From NCBI GenBank assembly GCA_003254925.1, contig QANZ01039209.1, positions 50,589 through 114,588 on the forward strand: a DNA stretch of 64,000 nucleotides. Reading direction: 5' to 3'. The notes beneath the pieces are model-generated. The model was not told the origin of the DNA. It ran no database searches and saw only the letters and a program-made list of their open reading frames with translations. Below, piece by piece: positions 46,950 to 57,780 of the stretch. Position 1 is the first letter of the stretch. The number at the start of each line of letters is the position of its first letter. Made by a program: the position numbers and the translations under genes. The DNA comes from Chamaecrista fasciculata. Taxonomy: Eukaryota > Streptophyta > Magnoliopsida > Fabales > Fabaceae.

Positions 46950-49900
46950 TTAATTGATGGGTTGATCATATGAAATTGCTCCACCCCATTTCTTCACGCG
47001 ACTCTCTGCTTGTTCAGCCTGTACATTCCACATACACATAAATTTAACCACTGAAAAACTCAGACAGAAAAACTTAAGCTATTGCTAGATAAGAAAATAA
47101 ATTATGACTTACTTCTCTTCTCCAATTGGTTAATGAAGTGACGACTATCAGGATTATGGTCTGCAGAACTATGCCTCCTATCATCCCAGACCAAATACCC
47201 TAAATACAATAAAATGTAAAATTTGATTAATATTGATATGGCAAAGCCTACAAACAGGGTCAAGCCAGAAATTAATCTGATTGGGTGTCAATTCTTTAGC
47301 CATTTAGGAAGTACAAGCGAATTTGGCAAAAAAACGAAAAAAAAAAACCAAGAAGAATATGTGATGAGTTTTGAAGTCATGGCCCTTAAATATCCCAACA
47401 AAAACAACAACAACAAAAAAAACATCAACCACTGTGGCCTAAAAAGTTAGCACATATATCATGCATAATTTAGTCGTATATAATAAGTATATAAAAGTTG
47501 TTTGTCTCACCATAACTCCAAATTTGAATGTAAAACCCAAGACTATTGCTATTGGTAATCCAACAATATAATAGCACCCAATGTTGATGTAAGCCACAAG
47601 GTGTTGCCAACCAGCTCCGATAGCAACACCTAAGAACAAAAAAATGAAATCAGAATTAGAAGGATAAAAAAGGGTTAAACTATACAACTTGAATAATGTT
47701 GAATACTGGTGTTTGAGTACAATTACAAAAATATTGTTGAATCATGGACTAACCGGATAATACAGGTTGAATACTGTTGAGAAATACTGTGATGCCGAGT
47801 AAAATAGCAAGTTTGGTTGTTTCTCTAGCAACTGCAACACTATTGGTAAAGAGATAAGGGAAGTAATCTCTGGTGGCATATACAATTGCCATGATAACAA
47901 CTCCAATGGACATGGATGTGATGGAAACCACTACCACTGCAAACTTGGCATCTCGAAAATTTCCAGCTCCAAGCTCGTTTGATACTCTTACACTGTTAAT
48001 AAACAACCTTGATTACTCAGACAATGAAGATCAAAAGAAAATAAACTATCTGATATATAATATTATAATGTGGTTAATTTCACAAGATAGCAGAGAAAAG
48101 TCAATAACCTTATAGCAGCATTGAACCCAAAGGCAATCATGATATCCCACCCGTATAAATTCATGCTGCAAAGAAGCAAATTGTTTAATTTTCAAATATG
48201 CCAATCACATATTTATTTTTTGATGGGTAATACCATATCTTTGGATTGAGAATTAAAGGAGGAAATGGAAGGAAAAAAAAAAAGGATTGAGATATCCTCT
48301 TATTTGAAAAATTGTAAATTGTAACCCCTCATTCTTATCCTTCATAAATTTAAATACTTTTATTTAAAATATTTTAAAAGAGCCATTGGCATTGAAATAA
48401 AGAGAAGATTAATCTTCTCTCCTTCCCTCATTTTCATCTCTTTAATACTCAATCCAAATATCACCTAAATATGAGAATAAACAATTTGTTACCAAATAGA
48501 GAGGGCATCAACAGCTATGAGAGGGTTGGATAAACGCCCTGTTATGACCACTACTAGCATCAAGTACCAAAACTCCAAGCTGACATATATAAATATATAT
48601 ACACATATCATTCACTCAATTCCCTTAGTCATAATCTTATAATACTAGAGAAATGAATGAATAATGAAACAAAACAAATACCAAAGCATAACAGCTGAAG
48701 CAAAGGAAAGCTTGATAAAGCCCCACAAGTCTGCAAAAGCTAGCCAGGAGAATCCAGACCAAGCACCATCAGATTTGGAGATGAAAACATAAGAGGATAA
48801 GCCAATCACAATGAGCCACCATGATGTGTTTAGAACTATTGCTGCTCCAGTCAAGCCCCATCCTAGCTTCAATATTAATAACCAGCTCAAAACTGTGTGA
48901 AACACCAACACTAGTCCTGCTACAGTGGCCATTACCATCTGTTTCCTCTGTGCCTGCAAGAATTTCTGAAGTGGGAAGTACAAAGCGTAGGCATACAACT
49001 GTGGAAGCATCCATATTGCAAATCTGCCTGCACTTGTCATAAATTAACAATTCTACTTAATTATTAATTAGCTTCTAAATAGATGAAAATGAAGAAGTGG
49101 ATTCTCTGTATTTCAGTAAGAATAAAAAAAGATGCAAGAAAAAGAAAGTGAGTCTTATACGTTTATTTCTCTCTGTCTCTTCATTTCTTTCTCTAAGAAT
49201 ACCAAAATGTAGAGAAAAAATGCAGATAATTTGGATCTGATATATATATATATATGAATGTATAAAACGGACCAGCAGATTGTGAGATCTCTGTTGTCTC
49301 TCCAATGAGCTCCAAGATGGGAGTTGCCCAGATGTAAATAGGCAATAAGATAGTGGCAGAAGTCAACATGATGACCCATGATCTTTGCATGTACACTCCT
49401 AACATCCTCATCTCTCCCGCACCGAATGCTTGCCCACACAACGTTTCCAATGCACTTCCCATACCCATCTGTATTCATCATCATCATCATCATCATCATC
49501 AAACACAAATTGCTTCTTAACACTTAATTACAATAGTTATAAACCAAATTGATCTATATTATATAGCATATCTCGAACTAGGGGCGAGAGCGGGTTGGGT
49601 TGAGGCGGGCTGAGGGTTGGGTTGGGTTGAATTGGGTTTTGCATTTTTAAAAATTCAACCCAAAGCGGGTTGAATCTTTTTTTTTTTAACAATAAAATAA
49701 CATATTCTTTCTCAACTTTTTAGGTGGAGTGCATCATATATAATATAGAGTAAATTAACAATTTGGTCTTTGAAAGATTGAAATATACAATTTAGTCCCT
49801 GAAAGATCAAAATTTATATTTTATAGTCCATGAAAGATTAAAACGGTAAACTATTTAGTCAATAAAAAGGACTAGTTAGTATACCACTTTGATTTTTCAG

Positions 49901-51014
49901 GATTTAAATTATACATTTCAATATTTTAGGGATCGAGTTGTTAACTCAGTGATCTTTCAGAGACCAAATTGCTAGTTTATTCTATAATATATTATATATA
50001 TTATTAAAATTAATTATAAAAATATATATATATATATATATTTGCGAGTTCGCGGGTTGAGTTGGGTTTATAAACCTCCAACCCGCAGACCAACCCACAG
50101 GTGTGCGAGTTGAGAATTTTGAACCCAACACAGCCCGTGACTGCGGGTTGGGTTGGTTTTTGTGGGTTCACGGGCTCGCGGGTCAGGATGCTCACCCCTA
50201 TCTCAAACAACAAATTTAGTGGAGGAAAAGAATCTTAAAAAGATGGTTAAAGGGTCATTTTGGTCCTAAATGTATGTTTTAATGTTCATTTTGGTTCATT
50301 ATGTTTCAAAATGTTCAAATTGATCCTAAATATTGACAAAATGTTTCATTTTGGTCCAAACTATTGAATATGGCTCGTTTCAAGTTCAAACATGACTAGT
50401 TTAGAACGATGTATTGTTCTTAAATAATACTTTCCCTATCTAGTTGGGGTTGTTAGCAAACGAGGTCAAATCAATCCTAAAAATAGTCTGCTCGTTTCAT
50501 AGTCAAATAAACAAAATTGATCATATCTTTCTCGTTTTAAATTCGAATGCGATGAATTCAGAGTTACGAGTTTTTCTTAACAAGTCCTTTCAACTTGAAA
50601 CGAGAAACAAGAGAAATATGACCAAATTCAATCATTTGAGACCAAAATGAAACATTTTACTAACATTTAGCACCCAAATGACCCTTTGACATACAAAGAT
50701 TAAAATTTGAGAGATGTTGTGGATACCATGAAGCCAAAGGCGAAGCCAGCAATGACAGAGTTTTCAACGGAGACGGTGGCGAGATCGAGTTCATTGACAA
50801 GACCGGCGAATGTCTGAGTGAGAGCACCGAGTGAGTACTGAGCCAAACTGGTGAAGATTGCTGGACCACTTATTCTCCATAGTTTCTTTGACTCTGTTTT
50901 AAAATCCTTCACAAACCTTAACGCTTTTCCCTCTTCTTCAATATGATCATCGCCACCACTATCACCGTTAACGTTGCTCTGCAATAATAATGGCGTCACG
51001 CTGGTGGTGGCCAT
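46950..51014 (-). CDS. MATE/DETOXIFICATION efflux transporter, copy B (nine exons)
   Basis: Exons: 51014-50727, 49468-49273, 49027-48682, 48579-48493, 48165-48109, 47992-47754, 47629-47511, 47199-47113, 47018-46950. Joined length 1488 nt, 495 residues, uninterrupted. Internal exon lengths (196, 346, 87, 57, 239, 119, 87) are identical to copies A and C, so the three are tandem duplicates. N-terminal MATTSVTPLLLQSNVNGDSG is followed by the MATE fold, with SLAQYSLGALTQTFAGLVNE in segment 1, [22 protein letters not shown] and [20 protein letters not shown]. Intron 1 (1.26 kb) carries a hAT MITE and a foldback MITE. The B upstream flank pairs with that of copy A. Substrate unknown. Confidence 0.93.
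49579..50200. mobile_element. hAT-type MITE with 8-bp target duplication in MATE-B intron 1
   Basis: The ends TAGGGGCGAGAGCGGG and, inverted, TAGGGGTGAGCATCC are flanked by tctcgaac (49571-49578) and tctcaaac (50201-50208), 7 of 8 identical. It has gggttgggtt-rich ends like 8898-9543 and 14108-14683, with an (AT)n run near 50020. Confidence 0.85.
50246..50690. mobile_element. Foldback MITE in MATE-B intron 1
   Basis: The ends GTTAAAGGGTCATTTTGGTC and, inverted, GTCAAAGGGTCATTTGGGTG extend into long mirrored arms with aaaatgttcaaattg.tccta blocks. It is the same subfamily as 62668-63056 in MATE-C intron 2. No clear 9-bp duplication. Confidence 0.75.
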
Positions 51015-51444
51015 CTATATTTGCTTTATTAATTACTTCTCTGTTCTACTTACTATAGGAATTGATCCAACACCATATATGTATATATAGTATAACTTAT
51101 TACTATATATGACTAGCTGTAGCTAGCTAGTATCTTTCGGAGATATTTTCTTGGTCTAGTACCAGTAATTTGCATCATTGTTTATGAATTATGACAACTG
51201 AGACCATCAGACCAAATGCTTAAAACGTGCATAGGTATGTTATGTGACTGCTGGGCTTTCAGCCATGTTTATGTGTACACTACACAATGGTTAAGTCATG
51301 CATATGGGTGAGTGAGTCATGAATATTGTACTTGTGTCAGACCATTTTGTCTCACTAATTTCACTATATAAGAAATTTAAAAGTAATTATAACTAATTTA
51401 ATGTACATTATTTCAAAAAATATTAACCATATGTTCATGACCAG

Positions 51445-51492
51445 AGAAACAGAGACAGGTCAGGCCAAAAAGAAAAAAGAGACAGAGACAGG
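51445..51492 (+). mobile_element. Tail-only retroinsertion with 15-bp target duplication and empty site in copy A
   Basis: The 18-bp TCAGGCCAAAAAGAAAAA (51460-51477) lies between agaaacagagacagg (51445-51459) and agagacagagacagg (51478-51492). Upstream of MATE-A the same context (near 44105) reads agaaacagagacagggattt uninterrupted. So the block plus one repeat is a clean insertion after the A/B duplication. Confidence 0.85.
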
Positions 51493-51499
51493 GATTTTA

Positions 51500-51810
51500 A
51501 TGAATTGTTAGATAGAAATGAGTACAGACTTGATAGATGGAAAGATCAATTTTTATAGCAGATCGTTGCAATAACTACTCTGATCAACTCTGCTTTAGTT
51601 ATTGATTTCAATTTGAAAGAGATAAAATATAATAACTGACCATTGAATGGGGTTACTGCCAATTTTTTCTAGGGTTGGAATGGGGAAGCTAAAAGGACAC
51701 ATCAATATTGGTAGATTACAGCGCTAGGATTTCAGAATGTAGTGAATACTGAAAATTAAATTGAAATCATCTAGATTTTCATCTCACTGTATAACAGACT
51801 TTAATTTTCT
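51500..51810. repeat. Paralogous MATE upstream block (copy B side)
   Basis: Shares gggattttaatgaattgttagata, tagttattgattt, aaggacacatc and attttcatctcactgtat stretches with 44110-44262 plus 44844-45000 upstream of MATE-A. Part of it recurs inverted near 57640-57780. Confidence 0.8.
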
Positions 51811-52019
51811 TTTTGATATTTAATTACATTATCACAAGATGTCAAATATAAAACCTTATTTAAATAACGCTAAATCACTTGCCACTTATAGCTTAAATAT
51901 ATTAACCAACCTCACGTTGCTATAAAAGATTTTAATCTAAATACTGGTATTTAATTTGAAAAGTATAAGATTAATGGACTAACTATATATTCTTAAACTA
52001 TCACTTATAATTTATAATT

Positions 52020-52408
52020 GGTCAAAATATCAAATTGGTCCCAAATATATGGGATAAATTGTAAATTGGTCCCAAATGTTTCATTTGTTTCAGATTAGCC
52101 TTAAATATTTTTATAATTTCTCAAAGTGGTCTCAAACTGATCATAAATCTCTCATTTCAAATTCAAATACGACGAGTTCAAAGCTACAAGAATGCTTTTG
52201 ACGAGTACCTTCTTTATTTAGTCAGGACCGTCAGCAAACGGGATCGAAAATCATATTAGCAAATGATGTCAAATTGTGTCTCCAAAGTAAATTTGAGATC
52301 AATTTGATAAATTATGGAAACATGTAATATCAATATGAAACAAATAAAATATTTAGGACTGATTTGAAATCTACCCCATATATTTGGGACCAATTTAAAA
52401 TTTTGACC
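52020..52408. mobile_element. Mutator-like foldback MITE with exact 9-bp target duplication
   Basis: The ends GGTCAAAATATCAAATTGG and, inverted, GGTCAAAATTTTAAATTGG are flanked by tttataatt at 52011-52019 and 52409-52417. One end of it survives inverted at about 56553-56608. Confidence 0.85.
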
Positions 52409-52683
52409 TTTATAATTCGATGTAGCTTTTTGTATTAGAGCCGGTTTTTGTGGTAAATAACTAAATATGTAGGAAAAGAAAGATTGCCATTTATAATACA
52501 TTAATACTTGGACACATCTAAAAATATCAAAATTTTGACTTAAAAAACGCGTAAAGTATATATCTATTTCTTTAATATAAATCCAAGGCTTTAAATCCAA
52601 GTTATCATGTGGTGATTAACTAATTTCTTGTCAACTTGTTATGTGCGAGCCAATTTATGACAATGGGAGTATATGGGACCACT

Positions 52684-52733
52684 GTGTATTGATTTCTTTT
52701 TTCTTTTTTTTTTTGCCTGAGTGTATTGATTTC
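52684..52733 (-). mobile_element. Tail-only retroinsertion with exact 13-bp target duplication
   Basis: gtgtattgatttc at 52684-52696 and 52721-52733 encloses 24 bp of T-rich tract ending GCCTGA (52697-52720). On the minus strand this is TCAGGC then poly(A), the same terminal hexamer as at 3781-3800. Confidence 0.8.
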
Positions 52734-53297
52734 GTTTAGCTTAATTAAGTACAAGGGAAAATATTCTCTAAACTTTCTTTGATCAAATAACTTAATTCCT
52801 AAATATATTTATGGGTAATGCTAACGAGTGCCTTAAAAACACTTGTTAAGATGCATTTATTGCATTTTGAAAATAAAAATTTCACTTTATAAAAGAAAAT
52901 TTACCTTCAAATTTTAATGAAGTAATAATTTTGAAAAAAAAAATTCTGAGATAAATTTTCTTTTTTAAAATAGAATTTTTATTTTCAGAATGCAATAAAT
53001 ACACCTTGAGGACACTCGTTAACATTACATTTATTTATGCATTATAGATTTCAAGTCAGATCACTCCTCGAGCCCTTCCCATCCTTGATCTCCTAATTTG
53101 GGAAGACAAAAAATAAAGTTTTGAATCGTCAAGAAAGACTTGTGAAGCCATTATCATTCCATTCCCACCAAATCATTCGAACACAGATATTTCACCCTAA
53201 GCACACCTCATTTTGGCTAAATGAAGTCGACTCATACTAACGAATGCAATTCTGTTGAAAAGGAGGCATATCGTACGAGAAAACAGTCCAACAATTT

Positions 53298-53346
53298 CCA
53301 TCCTTAATTAATTTATTTTTTTGGCCAACTCCATCCTTAATTAATT
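53298..53346 (-). mobile_element. Tail-only retroinsertion with exact 16-bp target duplication; paralogous flank lacks it
   Basis: ccatccttaattaatt at 53298-53313 and 53331-53346 encloses 17 bp (TATTTTTTTGGCCAACT). The paralogous block near MATE-C (about 59437-59465) reads ccattcttaattgaacaacc with no insertion. This one therefore post-dates the flank duplication. Confidence 0.85.
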
Positions 53347-53349
53347 GAA

Positions 53350-53392
53350 CAACCAGTCTTTGTTTTTTCTTGGCCCAACAACCAGTCTTTGT
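53350..53392 (-). mobile_element. Tail-only retroinsertion with exact 14-bp target duplication, shared with paralogous flank
   Basis: caaccagtctttgt at 53350-53363 and 53379-53392 encloses TTTTTCTTGGCCCAA. The MATE-C flank (about 59460-59508) has the same insertion in slightly diverged form, so it is older than the duplication. Confidence 0.8.
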
Positions 53393-53788
53393 CGATGATG
53401 CCATAAATTGGATAATCATCTACCTTTCTTCTTTTTCCTCCTCTCCATTTGTAGGAGTTGAATAGTTTTTTACTTCTGTGTTTAATAATATAAGATTTCT
53501 TCTCTTCTCCCTACCTAAAAATATTTTTCTGTTTTTTTTGGGTTAAAAATTTGAATCTCAACACTCATATTACATTATCAACTATTAGTATTGGAGCAAA
53601 TTTGCAAAATACAAATGACTAGTGAAAGAATCTTTAAAGAAGACTAAAGAGATCTGTTCACTCCTAATCTAGTTATACTTATATTATATATATCCTCTTA
53701 TACAATATAATTGTATCTCTTATAATAAAGATGTAAATTTTTTATTCTTTATGATTTCATGTTGAGAAGTGTGTTGTCTTTTATTTTA

Positions 53789-54361
53789 GGCAAAACACCT
53801 TTTCGTGCCCTTAACGTTTGCGGTGATTTTCAGTTATGCCCCTAACGTTTCATTTGTGCCAGTTGTGCCTCCAATGTGAAACGTTAGTTTCAATTATGCC
53901 CTCAATTTCAATCATCCACAAAAAAAAATACAATTTTCGCACGATTTGAGCTCGGTTTTGATCAGATTTCATATGGGTTTTAATTTTCGGACATCACAAA
54001 TTTGATTCCTTGGATCAATTTCAAAGATTAAGCTCAAAATAGCCCCAAATCTGAAGAAAATCGGACCCGATGAACCCCAAAAAGGACCAAAACGAAATGC
54101 AGCAAAACGAAGCATTTTTCTCAAAATTTCCATGTGAAAAATGATCTTTAGGAGCCGAAAATGAGTACCCATAAACTCATTTATCAAAACAAATTGAAAT
54201 GAACACGGATCGAAGCTCAAAAATTTCGAAAAACAGTACACTAACGAGGGTCGGGGCATAATTGAAATTAACATTTCACATTGGGGGCACAACTGACACA
54301 AATGAAACATTAGGGGCATAACTGAAAATCACCGCAAAAGTGCACGAAAGGGTTTTTTGCC
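53789..54361. mobile_element. Mutator-like foldback MITE with exact 9-bp target duplication and empty site
   Basis: The ends GGCAAAACACCTTTTCGTGC and, inverted, GGCAAAAAACCCTTTCGTGC are flanked by tttatttta at 53780-53788 and 54362-54370. The paralogous sequence at about 59893-59915 reads ttgcttattttattatgtatatg with no element. The long arms around tgccc(c)taacgtttc are mirrored. Confidence 0.9.
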
Positions 54362-54559
54362 TTTATTTTATTATGTATATGTTTATATTAGGTCTACATA
54401 AATGCATGATTTATTCAAAAGATTTTATGTAAGCCTTGCAAAACTTTTGTTTTTTCTTTGTAACCCAGCGTTATTTAGGGTATCCAGTATCCACATTTAG
54501 TAATACTGACTAATATTTTTATTAACTTATAGGCATTTCGATGAATAAGACATCTCACT

Positions 54560-55990
54560 TAAAAATTTAAAGCCCCTCCATTCTCAAAGCCAGATATCGT
54601 ATTTTGGCAAGGCTCGAGGGTTTAGGGAGATCTGACTAATATTTTGCAGGGTGACTGTTGCTTTTCAGATGAGCTAGAAGAGGAAAGGAAATTTTCCGTT
54701 GACGCGGCGGAAGGGAGATCAAGGAGAGAGGGTTTAGGGTTATTGAGAGAAGAAATCTCGATAGATGAAAAGGGGGAAGATGTCTTTTGGGTATTTTGGC
54801 AAGGCTCGAGGGTTTGAATGCTGGATGAGAAAAGGTCAGCGTTGTTTGGCTTTTGTGTGGGGCCCAAGGGTACCTTTTAAGTATGACTGGGAACAGGTGG
54901 GCTGCATGAGGTGGATGGGAAAAATTGATGACTTTTTGACCCGGATGGTTGTCTAATTTGTCTTTTCTGTGGGTTGTCAGGCTTGTGAGGGCTTTTGTGT
55001 TCTCGAGAGGGAGGGCTAATACACTAAGAGATTTTGTCTTTTCCCTTTTGCTGATTTGGGGGTACAGTCAAAGCCTGTTTGGTCGGAGGTTTTGAAAAAG
55101 GTGTTGACGAAGGGGTTGATTTTGAAAATGAAGATGAAAGCGACGTTGCTTTGGGCGGTGGTGGACGCGGTGGGGATCAGAGCGATTTCACTCTGGTGTG
55201 ACGGTTGGGGATTGAAGATAGACTCCCTGGGCAAGTGTTTATGTTGTGGTTAATAGAGTTGCATTTGTTGCAGAATCCAAGAGCTCCTTCAAAGTTGAGT
55301 TGCTGGACGAAACCGTCAAGGCAGAGTGTTGACGGAAGGGGTTCCGAAAGATTTCGAAGGATACAAATTCTAGCGAAGTTGATTCTTGTGATATTGTGTG
55401 TGGGTTCATCAGTGCCCAAAAATTTGCCCAGAGCATTGCCAATATTAGGTAGAATATCACGGTTGTAGTACTCTAGGGGGAGTTCCGGTAGGCGTAGCCA
55501 AACAGGGGAAAAGAGGTCATGAGAAGCCGATGAGGGGGAAAAACGTGGTTCCCAAAGCCTTAGTGAAAGGGTGAAGCCGGCAATGATGCAAGGGCCATGT
55601 AAAAGAGCCTTCCATCGATCTTTGATGAGATCAAAAGTGAGGAGGAAGAAACCATGCCCCATGGGTGAGACATGTAGATGACCTTTGATGTTCCATCTCC
55701 AAACCAGTTTTCGATGTAAAAGCTCCAGATCAAGGTATAGGCCGCCAGTATTAAGGATGAGGGAATGTTCTCAGTTTTTGCAAGAGTTCTGGAGAATATC
55801 CTTTGGGGTAAAGAGGGTAATAGGTGCTTGGTTAATGGTTGAGGGGTAAAAGGAGCCAAATTGTATAGGACAAGGTGGCTGTGATGATATGACGGGTTGA
55901 GATGACAGTATGTCAGGGTTCCTGTGGGTGGTGAGGTTAAGGTGGCTGGTTGGGGGGATTAGGTTCGTCGAGGAGAGGGTTCATCGTCGG
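54560..55990 (-). pseudogene. LINE ORF1 relic (DUF4283 plus zinc-knuckle region)
   Basis: On the minus strand the frame reads WRWNIKGHLHVSPMGHGFFL, LTFDLIKDRWKALLHGPCII, LRLWEPRFSPS and SPVWLRLPELPLEYYNRDIL. It ends in a CCHC-like FCNKCNSINHNINTCPG. This is the DUF4283/zf-CCHC_4 layout of plant L1 LINE ORF1. Stops and frame changes interrupt it on both sides, and no reverse transcriptase is present. Confidence 0.75.
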
Positions 55991-56144
55991 GGATTAATCT
56001 CTACTAGTACTTCTATTTAACATACTTTCTATTGTAACCACCTTGATGCCAGCTCATTAGCTTTTTACATCAACTATATTTTTATCCCTATTAATACAGG
56101 TATTTATGTGGGAGGTTAAAAACATTACATATAATTAAAATAAG

Positions 56145-56233
56145 AAAAATTTATTATTTGGTCCTTTCTTTTTTACTAAGTTAACGATTTGATCCCTCAT
56201 TTATTTTATATAACGGGCACGTAAAGCTCCTAG
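56145..56233 (+). mobile_element. Candidate Helitron 3' terminus, second copy
   Basis: Reads ttatttggtc...aagttaacgattt...ttattttata then gggcacgtaaagctc and CTAG followed by T. It is a diverged relative of the stretch ending at 11383, with a weakened hairpin. Confidence 0.35.
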
Positions 56234-56540
56234 TTGATATACTGATATGGCTAATAAGCCTACGAATATTTTAGTTTTATAATAAGTATATAAGTAGTTT
56301 ATCTCACCACAACCACAACTCCAAAATTTAATGTAAAACCCAAGACTATTGCTATTGGTAATATAATAGCACACAATGTTGATGTATGCCACGAGGGATT
56401 GCCAGCCAACTCCAATATCAACACCTAACTAAGAACATGAAACATGAAATCAAAATCAGAAGAATAGAGAAAAAAATGTTAAAATATACAAAACCACTTT
56501 GAATTTTTACCTAATTTTTATAGAAGACTTATTTAACATG
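56200..56540 (-). pseudogene. MATE exon-7 remnant (fourth, decayed copy)
   Basis: The minus strand of about 56303-56427 matches MATE exon 7, covering the [33 protein letters not shown] region. It has a 6-bp deletion in the GLP region, a 6-bp insertion (aaccac) near the 3' end and point changes. Its flanks match 60530-60835 around exon 7 of copy C. No other MATE exons are adjacent. Confidence 0.85.
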
Positions 56541-57780
56541 GAAAACATTTAAGACCAGGCCAATTTAAAATTTATCCCATATGTTTGGGACCAATTTGAA
56601 ATTTTGACCAATTATAAATTATAAGTGATAGTTTAAGAATATATAGTTAGTCCATTAATCTTATTGTTTTCAAGTTGAATACTAGTATTTAGGTTAAAGT
56701 CTTTTATACCAACGTAAGCTTGGTTTAAGTGGTAAGTGATTTAATATTATTTAAGTAAAGTCTTATGTTTGATATTTTGTGAATTATTTTTAATTGAAAA
56801 ACTTTCTTATTATAACTAGGTGTACAACATAAATCCTGTTCGGATTAGTTGAGATAAAATTTTGAAAATCGAATGAATAATCAAAAAGAAAATTAGGGGC
56901 GTTTGATACACAGATTATTTTATCAATCCCGGGAATCACATTCTCAGGAATGTGATTCTCAGGAATAAGATTCCCAAGATTATAAGAATGTCTGTTTGGA
57001 TGAATTAAAATAATCCTAGGATTATTTTGCAATATTCCCAGGAATGTTACATTCTTGTGTTTGGTTCAACTTTGATATTCCTGAGAATATTTAATACTTT
57101 TACAAATATGCCCTTGACTTTTTATTCTCAACCAATAGTTTATCAAATGTAGAAATTCTTCAAAAAAAATTCATGAGAAAAATACTATATCATAAAGAAA
57201 TAATTATATCATAATTAAAATTTTTTAAATAACATTAATAGATTCATGAGAAAAATACTATTTCATAACACAATGTCCATAATTCTCAACATAATAAAAT
57301 TGTCTAAAAAAGTCTCACTCAACATAGAGTTGTAAAATGACAAAGATGAAAAGTGACCAGGGTTTATAGAGAAAGAATTAATTAATTAGAAGAAATTAAT
57401 TAGGGGTAATAAAGTAATTTTGGATGGAAAAAATAATCTCATGTCATGGGATTAGTCTAATCCCACCCCCTAGGGTGGGATTAGAAAATAGCTATTTTAG
57501 GAAATTATGTTATTCTTGGGAATACAATATTCCCAGGACTAATTTTTCAATCCGCAAACCAAACGCGAGATTACTCTAGTCCGGAGCTCATAATCCCAGG
57601 ACTATTTTTGCAATCCGTGTATCAAACGTCTCCTTAAAGTCTGTTATACATTGAGATGAAAATCGAGATTATCACAATAAATTTACAGCATTCACTGTAT
57701 CTTGAAATCCCAACGTTGTAATCTACCAACATTAAAGATGTGTCTTTTTAGCTTCCCCATTCAATTGTCAGTTATATATT
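56540..57780. repeat. Inverted duplicate of MATE-B upstream sequence
   Basis: Reverse-complemented, 56553-56790 matches about 51835-52075 (including atggactaactatatattcttaaa) and 57640-57780 matches about 51645-51760 (aatggggttactgcc... ggtagattaca). A Harbinger MITE (56896-57633) interrupts it. One arm of the MITE found at 52020-52408 is carried along. Confidence 0.8.
56896..57633. mobile_element. PIF/Harbinger (Tourist-like) MITE, TTA target duplication
   Basis: The ends GGGGCGTTTGATACACAGATT and, inverted, GGAGACGTTTGATACACGG are flanked by TTA on both sides (56893-56895 and 57634-57636). Repeated aatcccagg/cctgggatt and ggaatgtgattctc blocks lie inside. No transposase. Confidence 0.85.
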
